Assembly: GCA_963693635.1 (NCBI GenBank)
Contig: CAVOBC010000268.1
Location: 1 to 6,715 of the forward strand
Source of the DNA: CAVOBC01 sp963693635
GTDB lineage: Bacteria > Pseudomonadota > Gammaproteobacteria > Pseudomonadales > Azotimanducaceae
Length of the DNA: 6,715 bases
Reading direction: 5' to 3'
Below, one piece after another: positions 1 through 5,619 of this stretch (its first letter is position 1; each line of letters opens with the position of its first letter). The notes under the pieces are model-generated. The model did not search any database. It was not told the DNA's origin and worked only from the letters and a program-made list of their open reading frames with translations. A program made the position numbers and the translations under genes.

Positions 1-1476
1 GCCGTCAATGTTGAACCGGCGGTAATCGGATTTCAGCGGACCGTCGCCGTCGAAGACAACGCAGGACGCAACGGTCGCCTCGCCGGCGCTGTGGGAGATG
101 TCGAAGCACTCCAGACGTTGCGGCATGACCTCCAGCCCAAGGGCATCCTGCAATGCCTCGAAGCGACTTCTGACGTTATCGCGATTAGACAGATGCGTGC
201 CGAGCGCCTGTTCCGCGTTCGTCGTGGCGAGGCCTAGCCAGCGACGGCGGTGGCTCCTGACCGAGTCTGAAATGGCGACTTTGCGCGCACTGTTCGTTGC
301 AAGCGCGGCTGTCAATAGGTCGCGTTCGGCCAGCGCCGCATTGACGACGATCTCTCCCGGCATGTCCCGTCCACCCTGGCCGGAGAGATAAAACTGCGGG
401 ATGAATGCGGCCAGCACATCCGCGGCTGACAGCAACAAGCGCTGCGCAGGGAAATAGGTCTTGTTGCCGAGCATGCGGCCACCGCGGATGTACATCACCA
501 GAACGCAGATACCGCCCGGATTCACCACGGCCGCAATGACGTCAATGTCCCCGTGGCCGCCGACGACATACTGCTGCTCCTGGATTCTTTGCAGGTGGCT
601 GATCTGGTCGCGATAGACCGCAGCCCGCTCGAACGCAAGTTCTGCCGCAGCGGTTTCCATGCGTACCGCGTAATCCTCCAGTATCTGCACGCTCTTGCCT
701 TCCAGAAACCTCGCCGCGTCATCCACGTCATCAGCATATTGCGCCGGCTCAACCAGATCGCAGCATGGCCCCGAGCAGCGCTTTATCTGGTACTGCAGGC
801 AGGGACGCGTACGGTTTTTGAAGAATGTGTCCTCGCACTGCCGGACCCGGAATACCTTCTGCAGGATGTTGAGACTGTCACGCACCGAGTAGGCGCTGGG
901 GAACGGTCCGAAATAGCGACCCTTACGCTTCTGCGCACCTCGATGAAATGCAAGTCGGGGGTATTCGTCTTCGCTCGAAAGGTAAATGTACGGATAGGAT
1001 TTGTCGTCGCGGAAGACAATGTTGTACGGGGGCTTCAGCTCCTTGATCAGGCTCTGCTCGAGGAGCAGGGCTTCGGTCTCGCTTGCCGTCACGGTTACTT
1101 CGATGCGCTGGATGCGACCGACCAGCGCCAGGGTCTTGTTGTCGAGTGCCTTGTTCCTGAAGTAGCTGGAGACCCGCGCCCGCAGGGATTTGGCTTTGCC
1201 GACATACAAAATGGCATCGGCCTCGTCAAACATCCGATAGACGCCGGGCCGGAGCGGCAGTTGCTTGACGTAAGGCGCAGGCTCAAACCGTGACTTTCGG
1301 GATGCGGGGCGAGCGCTGTCATCAGCAGCACCAGTCGGGAGGTCCACCGCAGGTGTGTCAGGGGGTGACATCTCCCCGTCAGACACGCTGGGCGGCACCG
1401 ACTCGGTTGGCGGCAACGTCACCGCGGCATCGGTGCCAGTCTCCGCCACCCCGCCTTTCTTCTCATCAATCGTCAT
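1..1476 (-). CDS. uvrC: UvrABC system protein C, excinuclease subunit (3' part missing)
   Basis: UvrC makes both incisions flanking a lesion in nucleotide excision repair, acting with UvrB in the cytoplasm. The reading frame is open from the ATG at 1476 to base 1, giving 492 residues. The GIY-YIG nuclease domain is at about 78-155 (GVYRM, YVGKAKSLRAR, ETEALLLE); R101 and E135 align with E. coli R42 and E76. Four cysteines C214, C226, C234 and C238 have the spacing of the E. coli iron-sulfur site. A UVR (UvrB-binding) segment lies near 263-298. The RNase H-like domain begins with ECFDISH, where D459 matches E. coli D399; the remaining catalytic residues and the HhH repeats lie outside the window. 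An in-frame TAA just upstream makes 1476 the first ATG, but its Shine-Dalgarno is weak. This start gives about 60 extra Pro/Thr/Asp-rich residues compared with E. coli; Met36 (1371) is an alternative start. The identification is very secure. Confidence 0.97.
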   Translation of the reverse strand, partial: MTIDEKKGGVAETGTDAAVTLPPTESVPPSVSDGEMSPPDTPAVDLPTGAADDSARPASRKSRFEPAPYVKQLPLRPGVYRMFDEADAILYVGKAKSLRARVSSYFRNKALDNKTLALVGRIQRIEVTVTASETEALLLEQSLIKELKPPYNIVFRDDKSYPYIYLSSEDEYPRLAFHRGAQKRKGRYFGPFPSAYSVRDSLNILQKVFRVRQCEDTFFKNRTRPCLQYQIKRCSGPCCDLVEPAQYADDVDDAARFLEGKSVQILEDYAVRMETAAAELAFERAAVYRDQISHLQRIQEQQYVVGGHGDIDVIAAVVNPGGICVLVMYIRGGRMLGNKTYFPAQRLLLSAADVLAAFIPQFYLSGQGGRDMPGEIVVNAALAERDLLTAALATNSARKVAISDSVRSHRRRWLGLATTNAEQALGTHLSNRDNVRSRFEALQDALGLEVMPQRLECFDISHSAGEATVASCVVFDGDGPLKSDYRRFNIDG

Positions 1477-1695
1477 GATCTGTCCGGCACGGTTGTCGCG
1501 TGTCCGTTAGTGCGTCCATCGATATACCAATCTAACAACGACCAGCGTGGATGTCCGACTCGAATGAATCGCTTCGCATAAAGAAGCGGACGCGGGACCG
1601 CCCCGTGACCGAGCAGGACCTGGGTGTGCGGCTCGACCAGGTGACCTCTGCGGCGTCGTTACGGCCTTGCATGACCGGCGCGCATCCAACCAGGA
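1477..1695. other. Spacer between glycosylase gene and uvrC, with a stem-loop
   Basis: No credible coding region is seen here. An inverted repeat CGCTTC (1570-1575) and GAAGCG (1583-1588) with a 7-base loop is flanked by GTCCG (1553-1557) and CGGAC (1587-1591), which could extend the structure as an alternative pairing. No T-run follows on the minus strand, so a classical intrinsic terminator is not supported. The rest is GC-rich and featureless apart from the putative uvrC promoter. Confidence 0.45.
1521..1529 (-). promoter_or_regulatory. Possible extended -10 promoter of uvrC
   Basis: Read on the minus strand the bases are TGGTATATC, an extended -10 (TGn followed by TATATC) about 45 bases before the uvrC ATG. 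Transcription would start near 1514 and give a leader of about 38 bases. No good -35 hexamer is visible at 17 bases, which fits an extended -10 type but also fits chance. If real, uvrC is not wholly dependent on read-through from the glycosylase gene. Confidence 0.3.
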
Positions 1696-2304
1696 TCACG
1701 GTCGCCCGAGCAGCCCTGCGGCGCGATCTATCACCGCCGCGAACTGGGGCTCCGTCAGACGGCGAGTGTGAATGTTATAGCGGCTGCAGTGATAGGAGTC
1801 CAACAGGAAAAGACCCCGATGCGGTTGCCACAGGGCGCCGTGTTGGAATCGATAGCGCCCGGGTTCGATCGCCAGCGCCTCAACCACCGCTTTGTGGGCG
1901 ATGACACCCAGCGCGAGTATGACCGCGGGCAAGCCCGCCTGATGACCCGCTTCCCGCAGGGCCAGAATCTCGTCCGCCAGGTAAGGCTGACAGCGCCGCA
2001 CTTCGGCCAGACTCGGTCGGTTCTGTGGCGGCAGACATTTGACCGCGTTGGTGATCCGCACGGCCGTCGGCACAGATGCGAGCCGGCGCCGCAGAACCGC
2101 TCCGGCGTCGTCGCCATAGAACGGCGCGCCCATCCGGTTAGCGCCCTCTGCCCCGGGCGCGAGCCCAACCACCAGCAGGCGCGCGTCATCCGGACCCGCG
2201 GCGGGGACTGGCCGCGCCCAATAGTCTGCAGTGCTCGCCGCTTCGCGCCGATGACGGACCAGGCGCGGGCAACGTCGGCAGTCGTTCAGGCGCCGCTCAG
2301 ACAT
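1696..2304 (-). CDS. Uracil-DNA glycosylase, family 5 (UDGb) type
   Basis: This enzyme is predicted to remove uracil, and in this family often other deaminated bases, from DNA to start base excision repair. The 202-residue product has the four cysteines of the iron-sulfur UDG families: C9 and C12 (CRRC), C90 (NAVKC) and C105 (RRC). Motif 1 is GLAPGAEGANRMG at 47-59, which is of the family 5 GLAPxxxGxNRTG kind rather than the family 4 GExPGxxED kind. Motif 2 is HCSRYN at 172-177, fitting HxSxxN. KCLPPQNRP (89-97) is also typical. The start is supported by GGGAG six bases upstream of the ATG. The gene sits between gacA and uvrC, beside another repair gene. Whether it shares a transcript with uvrC (219-base gap) is not clear from the sequence. 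A long plus-strand reading frame overlaps it but has no family features. Confidence 0.9.
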   Translation of the reverse strand: MSERRLNDCRRCPRLVRHRREAASTADYWARPVPAAGPDDARLLVVGLAPGAEGANRMGAPFYGDDAGAVLRRRLASVPTAVRITNAVKCLPPQNRPSLAEVRRCQPYLADEILALREAGHQAGLPAVILALGVIAHKAVVEALAIEPGRYRFQHGALWQPHRGLFLLDSYHCSRYNIHTRRLTEPQFAAVIDRAAGLLGRP

Positions 2305-2310
2305 CTACGG

Positions 2311-2315
2311 CTCCC
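2311..2315 (-). promoter_or_regulatory. Ribosome binding site of the glycosylase gene
   Basis: On the minus strand GGGAG lies six bases before the ATG at 2304, a normal Shine-Dalgarno position. It supports this start over other in-frame starts. Confidence 0.65.
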
Positions 2316-2338
2316 GGCAGATCGACATGCGGCACCGT

Positions 2339-2431
2339 ATTTTTCGGTCCACTGTTTTTTGGTCCACTATTTTTGGTCCACTATCTATTCTTGGTCCCCT
2401 GAAAAGTTCTCGCGACCAAACGTGACCAAAC
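2339..2431. repeat. Cluster of TTTGGTCCACT direct repeats with inverted GACCAAAC copies
   Basis: GGTCCACT, preceded by a run of T, occurs at 2346-2353, 2361-2368 and 2375-2382. A degenerate fourth copy, GGTCCCCT, is at 2393-2400. Spacings are 15, 14 and 18 bases. Two copies of GACCAAAC, the reverse complement of the repeat's first half, follow at 2414-2421 and 2424-2431, ten bases apart. The cluster ends about 35 bases from the glycosylase ATG, so it covers the expected promoter. It could be an iterated protein-binding site or a decaying simple tandem repeat; the sequence does not decide. Confidence 0.7.
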
Positions 2432-2542
2432 AACCGCATTCCATGCGCACTTCGCATCGTGGCGCAGTAAGCGAACCGGAGTTGCTGGTAGAAATTAAGT
2501 CGAGCGTCATGCGCGCGACTGCTGATCATATGACACCTGATT

Positions 2543-2566
2543 AGGCGGCTCTTTTAAACACCGCCT
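2543..2566. other. Inverted repeat downstream of gacA
   Basis: AGGCGG (2543-2548) and CCGCCT (2561-2566) form a perfect 6-bp stem with a 12-base loop containing TTTTAAA. It lies about 75 bases past the gacA stop. On the minus strand the stem is not followed by a T-run, so it is at best a weak or factor-dependent terminator or an RNA-stabilising hairpin. Confidence 0.35.
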
Positions 2567-2608
2567 CGTCAAAAGTCGAGCATGTGATCGCGACCGGAGC
2601 TTGCTTTC

Positions 2609-2650
2609 TTTGGAGGCAGTCAGGCGACCTTCGGAGGCAGTCAGGCGACC
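2609..2650. repeat. 21-base tandem duplication over the gacA stop codon
   Basis: Bases 2609-2629 and 2630-2650 are direct, contiguous copies that match at 20 of 21 positions; the shared core is GGAGGCAGTCAGGCGACC. The right copy includes the gacA stop (2641-2643). Because the unit is seven codons long, the left copy carries a second TGA (2620-2622) in the same frame. Read-through would add six residues (LPPKVA). Confidence 0.9.
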
Positions 2651-3288
2651 GCTTCGGCGTTGATCAGACCATACTTGATCGCCATCTTCGTCAGGGTGAC
2701 ATCGTTCCTGATACTGAGCTTCTCGAAAATTCGGTAACGATAGCTATTGATGGTTTTGGAGCTAAGGCTGAGGTTCTTTGAGATCTCGGGCACCGTGTGG
2801 CCGCCAACAACCATCATGGTGATCTGCATCTCGCGGCCCGAGAGCAGTTCGAAGGGCGATGAGTCTTTGCTTGAGTACGGGCGCAGGGCCAATTGCTGCG
2901 CGACGTCTGTGCTGATGTACCGTTGGCCGGCACAGACGGTTCGAATCGCGCGGACAATCTCACTGACGTCTGCGCGCTTGGTGAGGTACCCCGCCGCACC
3001 AACACCCATGAGTTGCGACGGATGCGGCTCTTCTTCGTAGACAGTGACCGCAATCACCTTCACGTCTTCATTTCCCCGGATACACCGCTTGGTTGCTTCA
3101 AGACCACCCATCCCCGGCATTTGCACATCCATGAGGATCACATCGGGACGCAACTGCCTTGATTTCTCCACGGCTTCCTCACCGCTCGCCGCCTGCCCCA
3201 CAACCTCAATGTCCGATTCATCGGAAAGAAGACGCGCAGTGCCGACACGGACAAGCTGATGATCATCAACGACCAGAACTTTGATCAC
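2641..3288 (-). CDS. gacA: GacA/UvrY family response regulator
   Basis: GacA (UvrY in E. coli) is the DNA-binding response regulator paired with the GacS/BarA sensor kinase; in known systems it activates small RNAs that titrate RsmA/CsrA. The 215 residues comprise a receiver domain (about 3-120) with acidic D8 and D9, phosphoacceptor D54 (ILMDVQMPG), T82 and K104, then a LuxR/NarL-type helix-turn-helix at about 145-205 (LSGREMQI, LSSKTINSYRYRIFEKL). The tail GLINAEAVA closely resembles the UvrY C-terminus. Length matches the family (about 210-220). The start codon is GTG (3288-3286), supported by GAGGG six bases upstream. The gene lies upstream of uvrC as in other gammaproteobacteria, but with a glycosylase gene in between. 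The sensor kinase is not in the window, as is usual for this system. The assignment is very secure. Confidence 0.96.
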   Translation of the reverse strand: MIKVLVVDDHQLVRVGTARLLSDESDIEVVGQAASGEEAVEKSRQLRPDVILMDVQMPGMGGLEATKRCIRGNEDVKVIAVTVYEEEPHPSQLMGVGAAGYLTKRADVSEIVRAIRTVCAGQRYISTDVAQQLALRPYSSKDSSPFELLSGREMQITMMVVGGHTVPEISKNLSLSSKTINSYRYRIFEKLSIRNDVTLTKMAIKYGLINAEAVA

Positions 3289-3294
3289 AGTTTT

Positions 3295-3299
3295 CCCTC
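3295..3299 (-). promoter_or_regulatory. Ribosome binding site that supports the GTG start of gacA
   Basis: GAGGG on the minus strand stands six bases before the GTG at 3288. The product from this GTG begins MIKVLVVDDH, the usual N-terminus for the family, so no upstream start is needed. Confidence 0.7.
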
Positions 3300-3425
3300 G
3301 TAAAGAGAAGCGAAATCAAACATAAACTGACGTTGCCGATAATGGAAGGGCGGACACCACGAGCGGCTGTACGCAAGGGCTGCAATCCGCTCCGGAGATC
3401 TCTGTTTTCTGGCTGGGAAATCGGC

Positions 3426-3435
3426 CACACGTGTG
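3426..3435. repeat. Perfect 10-bp palindrome upstream of gacA
   Basis: CACACGTGTG reads identically on both strands and lies about 140 bases upstream of the gacA start. Symmetry does not extend outward. It could be an operator half-site pair, but a 10-bp palindrome can occur by chance. Confidence 0.35.
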
Positions 3436-3661
3436 CGACATCCGCCCGACGTGGTCAGCCGCGCGTTCGCCAGACTCCCGGATGATGGGCCGTCGTTGCC
3501 CCTCCATCACGCCTGGTCGCCGCGCGACACTTAAGTCAGGACCCGCATGGACCCCAACATCTTCCCCTTCTCATCTTCCCCGCTCATCCGGACTCGCCGC
3601 CGCGTCATCCCTGTGAAACAACCAGACGCGGGCTACTCCGGTCTTCACATGCGTCGCTCGT

Positions 3662-3675
3662 CAGGGTTTTCCCTG
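3662..3675. other. Small hairpin downstream of gcdH
   Basis: CAGGG, TTTT, CCCTG forms a 5-bp stem with a four-base loop about 38 bases past the gcdH stop. No T-run follows on the minus strand, so a role in ending the gcdH transcript is possible but weakly supported. Confidence 0.3.
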
Positions 3676-3712
3676 CGCCCGCCCAACTCGGCTCTCGGCG
3701 AGACACGCGCTG

Positions 3713-4888
3713 TTAACGACCAGTAAATGCCTGCAGGCCCGTTTGCGCCCGGCCCAGGATGAGGGCATGAATGTCGTGAGTGCCTTCGTAAGTGTTGACC
3801 GTTTCCAGATTCAGAACGTGCCGGATCACCTCATACTCATCCGAAATGCCGTTGCCCCCATGCATATCACGCGCCATCCGAGCAATATCGAGCGCTTTGC
3901 CGCAGTTGTTGCGCTTCATGAGCGAGATATTCTCGATCGGGCAGTTGTCGTCGTCCATCAACCGACCGATGCGCAGACAGCCCTGCAGGCCGAGCGTTAT
4001 CTCGGTCTGCATGTCGGCCAGCTTTTTCTGGATCAACTGGTTCGCTGCGAGCGGGCGTCCGAATTGCGTTCGCTCCAGCGTGTAGTTTCGAGCCGCATGC
4101 CAGCAGCACTCGGCGGCGCCCATGCTGCCCCAGGCGATGCCATAACGTGCCTTGTTCAGGCAGCCAAATGGTCCGCCGAGGCCCTTGGCATTGGGCAGCA
4201 GATTCGCGTCCGGAATCTCGACGTTGTCCAACACGATCTCGCCCGTGACTGACGCCCGCAGGCTGAATTTGCCCTCGATTATGGGCGTTGAGAAACCGGC
4301 CATCCCACGCTCGACAATGAAACCCCGAATGACGCCGTCAAGCTTGGCCCAGATCACGGCGATGTCCGCGATGGGCGAGTTGGTTATCCACATTTTCGCG
4401 CCATTGAGCACGTAGCCGCCGTCGATTTTGTCCGCGCGCGTGACCATGCCGCCCGGGTCGGAGCCGTGGTCGGGCTCCGTCAACCCAAAGCAGCCCACCC
4501 ACTCGCCGGTCGCCAGCTTCGGCAGATAGCGTTTGCGCTGGTCCTCGTCGCCATAGGTATAGATTGGATGCATGACCAGCGACGACTGCACGCTCATCGC
4601 AGAACGGTAGCCGCTGTCGACCCGTTCGACCTCGCGCGCGGCGAGGCCATAACAAACGTAGTTGACGCCAGAGCCGCCATATTCCACCGGCAGGGTTGGA
4701 CCAAGCAGTCCGAGTTCGCCGAACTCGTTCATGATCTCGCGATGGAAAAATTCGTCGCGGTACGCCTGCTGCACGCGGGTCAGCAGCTTCTCCTGGGCAT
4801 AGTCATGTGCGGTTTTCTGGACAAGGCGCTCGTCCTCGGTCAATTGTTCGTCCAGGAAGAACGGGTCGTCCCATTTGAAATTTGCCAT
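3713..4888 (-). CDS. gcdH: Glutaryl-CoA dehydrogenase (decarboxylating)
   Basis: GcdH is an FAD-dependent acyl-CoA dehydrogenase that converts glutaryl-CoA to crotonyl-CoA and CO2 in lysine, tryptophan and glutarate catabolism, passing electrons to electron-transfer flavoprotein. The 391-residue product resembles human GCDH along its length. Visible features are LTEPDHGSDP (136-145, flavin/substrate region), KMWITNS (165-171), RTQFGRPLAANQLIQKKLAD (273-292), KRNNCGKALDIARMARD (325-341), GGNGISDEY (344-352) and TYEGTHDIHALILGR (366-380). E368 is the expected catalytic base (human E370). E88, R95 and S96 match human E87, R94 and S95, the residues that bind and orient the glutaryl carboxylate, which favours the decarboxylating enzyme over a general acyl-CoA dehydrogenase. 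The open frame extends upstream to 5053, but the family start (MANFKWDDPF) and a GGAG eight bases ahead place the true start at 4888. It is divergent from ku. Confidence 0.96.
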   Translation of the reverse strand: MANFKWDDPFFLDEQLTEDERLVQKTAHDYAQEKLLTRVQQAYRDEFFHREIMNEFGELGLLGPTLPVEYGGSGVNYVCYGLAAREVERVDSGYRSAMSVQSSLVMHPIYTYGDEDQRKRYLPKLATGEWVGCFGLTEPDHGSDPGGMVTRADKIDGGYVLNGAKMWITNSPIADIAVIWAKLDGVIRGFIVERGMAGFSTPIIEGKFSLRASVTGEIVLDNVEIPDANLLPNAKGLGGPFGCLNKARYGIAWGSMGAAECCWHAARNYTLERTQFGRPLAANQLIQKKLADMQTEITLGLQGCLRIGRLMDDDNCPIENISLMKRNNCGKALDIARMARDMHGGNGISDEYEVIRHVLNLETVNTYEGTHDIHALILGRAQTGLQAFTGR

Positions 4889-4896
4889 TGTCGAAT

Positions 4897-4900
4897 CTCC
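4897..4900 (-). promoter_or_regulatory. Ribosome binding site that sets the gcdH start
   Basis: On the minus strand GGAG (within ACGGAGAT) is eight bases before the ATG at 4888. It decides this start against the upstream in-frame ATG at 5053, whose extra 55 residues match nothing in the family. Confidence 0.7.
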
Positions 4901-4931
4901 GTACGCCAAGGGTCGGTCATGAAAGCGCGCG

Positions 4932-4937
4932 ATTATA
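4932..4937 (-). promoter_or_regulatory. Possible -10 element of gcdH
   Basis: A perfect TATAAT is read on the minus strand 43 bases before the gcdH ATG. A transcript would start near 4925 and have a leader of about 37 bases. The -35 region at 16-19 bases' spacing is poor (GCCGGT, TGCCGG), so activation by a regulator or a chance match are both possible. Confidence 0.4.
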
Positions 4938-5100
4938 GCGTTGTTGAACTGCAGACCGGCAGCCACATTCGAAATGGCTCTGCCATCCGTTGACGGAGGG
5001 TTTATGGCGGGTATTCGAGAAAGCCCGCATCGCGTGAATACCGATCGTCCCATGCGGATGTCACCGCGCTCCTTTCAAAACAAAACCGGAATAACTTCCG

Positions 5101-5190
5101 CCCTATCATTTTTTATTAATCAATATATTACATCACGTTATTCGCGTGATTTATCATCGTTATTCATCATCAATGGATCAACGGATTTTA
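5101..5190. other. AT-rich island
   Basis: By hand count 26 of these 90 bases are G or C (about 29%), far below the flanking GC-rich sequence. It contains TTTTTTATTAATCAATATAT and clusters of TCATC/TTAT words. Such a segment between divergent genes is a plausible site for promoters, UP elements or a nucleoid protein of the H-NS or IHF kind. There is no DnaA box array, so it does not look like an origin. Confidence 0.6.
5132..5150. repeat. Inverted repeat ATCACG-N7-CGTGAT in the AT-rich island
   Basis: ATCACG (5132-5137) and CGTGAT (5145-5150) are perfect inverted copies separated by TTATTCG. The 19-base size and symmetry suit a dimeric regulator operator. It lies about 245 bases from the gcdH start and about 240 bases from the putative ku -35, so its target is not obvious. 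Confidence 0.4.
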
Positions 5191-5386
5191 TGGACGATAC
5201 CAGACGATGAACCGACCCGCGCAACCCCGTAACAGAGCATGCCACCTCCTGGCGACGCAGCGGACTCCAGGCGCGACGAACGTTGCCCTTTTTTGCGCGC
5301 AAGCCAAAGTCCAAGTCACGTTACAAACCAGGGCTAAATGCTTGTTTTTGCTCAGAGCTGTATTCGAAACTGATGGACCGATTGCG

Positions 5387-5416
5387 TTGACAGACAACCT
5401 GCTGTTACGCGATAGT
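5387..5416 (+). promoter_or_regulatory. Probable sigma70-type promoter of ku
   Basis: A perfect -35 TTGACA (5387-5392) is followed after 18 bases by GATAGT (5411-5416), which matches four of six -10 consensus bases. Transcription would begin near 5423, leaving a leader of nearly 200 bases before the ku ATG. No closer promoter is obvious on the plus strand. Confidence 0.5.
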
Positions 5417-5453
5417 TACCGGTCATTGAACGAACATCGGAGGCTCTCTTCTC

Positions 5454-5486
5454 CGTGCGCGTCCTGCGTGTGCGTCCTCCGTGTGC
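5454..5486. repeat. Imperfect 13-base tandem repeat in the ku leader
   Basis: Two units, CGTGCGCGTCCTG (5454-5466) and CGTGTGCGTCCTC (5467-5479), differ at two positions, and a third partial unit CGTGTGC follows (5480-5486). It is short and may simply reflect slippage; no function is suggested. Confidence 0.5.
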
Positions 5487-5512
5487 ACAAAAGGTCAGCA
5501 CGAAACAGGAAG

Positions 5513-5540
5513 GGCGTCCCCATCCCGCGGGGGAATCGCC
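5513..5540 (+). other. GC-rich hairpin in the ku leader
   Basis: GGCGTCCCC (5513-5521) can pair with GGGGA (5530-5534) and CGCC (5537-5540), giving nine base pairs with a two-base bulge and an eight-base loop. It lies about 80 bases upstream of the ku ATG and does not cover the ribosome binding site. No T-run follows, so it is not a terminator; it may shape or stabilise the leader RNA. Confidence 0.4.
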
Positions 5541-5607
5541 ACCCGAGAGCAACCGAGAACGGCGACCCAACGCGGACAGAATACGTCCATCCGCATGGCC
5601 CGGACCC

Positions 5608-5613
5608 AAGGAG
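5608..5613 (+). promoter_or_regulatory. Strong ribosome binding site that sets the ku start
   Basis: AAGGAG lies six bases before the ATG at 5620, an optimal arrangement. It rules out starts farther upstream in the same open frame (for example 5455). Confidence 0.85.
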
Positions 5614-5619
5614 ACAACA

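Larger units (their letters stand above)
2305..2640. other. Repeat-bearing spacer between gacA and the glycosylase gene
   Basis: These 336 bases hold no convincing gene. A 74-codon minus-strand frame (2529 to 2305) is open, but part of its product is simply the translated GGTCCACT repeats and it resembles no family I know. The spacer contains three separate structures: a cluster of TTTGGTC-type repeats near the glycosylase, a 6-bp inverted repeat in the middle and a 21-base tandem duplication at the gacA end. It is visibly more AT-rich around 2340-2400 than the flanking genes. It probably contains the glycosylase promoter, but I could not pick a clear -35/-10 pair. Confidence 0.6.
3289..3712. 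other. Spacer between gcdH and gacA
   Basis: No gene is supported in these 424 bases; the short open frames on both strands have no recognisable features. It must contain any gacA promoter, but I see no clear sigma70 pair. Two inverted repeats are visible: a perfect 10-bp palindrome CACACGTGTG at 3426-3435, about 140 bases before gacA, and CAGGG-TTTT-CCCTG at 3662-3675, about 40 bases past the gcdH stop. Neither is followed by a T-run on the minus strand. I saw no TGTAAG-N-CTTACA GacA box. Confidence 0.6.
4889..5619. other. Divergent spacer between gcdH and ku
   Basis: These 731 bases hold no gene I can support. From left to right they contain the gcdH leader and -10, an AT-rich island (about 5101-5190), a likely ku promoter (5387-5416), and a GC-rich ku leader with an imperfect 13-base repeat and a hairpin. 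Several open frames cross it on both strands, the longest being upstream extensions or shadows of ku. None has a plausible start with ribosome binding site together with protein-like composition. Confidence 0.6.

Noticed and set aside
553..1293. A 246-codon open frame on the plus strand, opposite uvrC
   Set aside because: It is antisense to a uvrC frame with every family motif in place, and its product has no recognisable features. It is a by-product of GC-rich codon use.
2305..2529. A 74-codon minus-strand frame ending directly before the glycosylase ATG
   Set aside because: Part of its product is just the translated GGTCCACT repeats, there is no family resemblance and its codon use is unlike the neighbouring genes.
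1768..2544. A 258-codon open frame on the plus strand, opposite the glycosylase gene
   Set aside because: The minus-strand gene has complete iron-sulfur and active-site motifs and a ribosome binding site; the plus-strand frame has none and runs through the repeat cluster.
3316..3616. Small open frames (about 60 codons) in the gcdH-gacA spacer, and the idea of an Rsm/Csr small RNA there
   Set aside because: No ribosome binding sites or protein-like composition were found. GGA triplets are scattered rather than in repeated hairpin loops, and no GacA box is present.
4889..5053. Upstream start for gcdH at 5053
   Set aside because: The extra 55 residues match nothing in the family; a GGAG site and the usual N-terminus favour the ATG at 4888, and a TATAAT lies within the extension.
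5101..5190. Replication origin
   Set aside because: There are no DnaA box repeats or origin-linked genes; AT-richness alone is not enough.
5455..5619. Upstream start for ku at 5455
   Set aside because: The family N-terminus and an optimal AAGGAG place the start at 5620.
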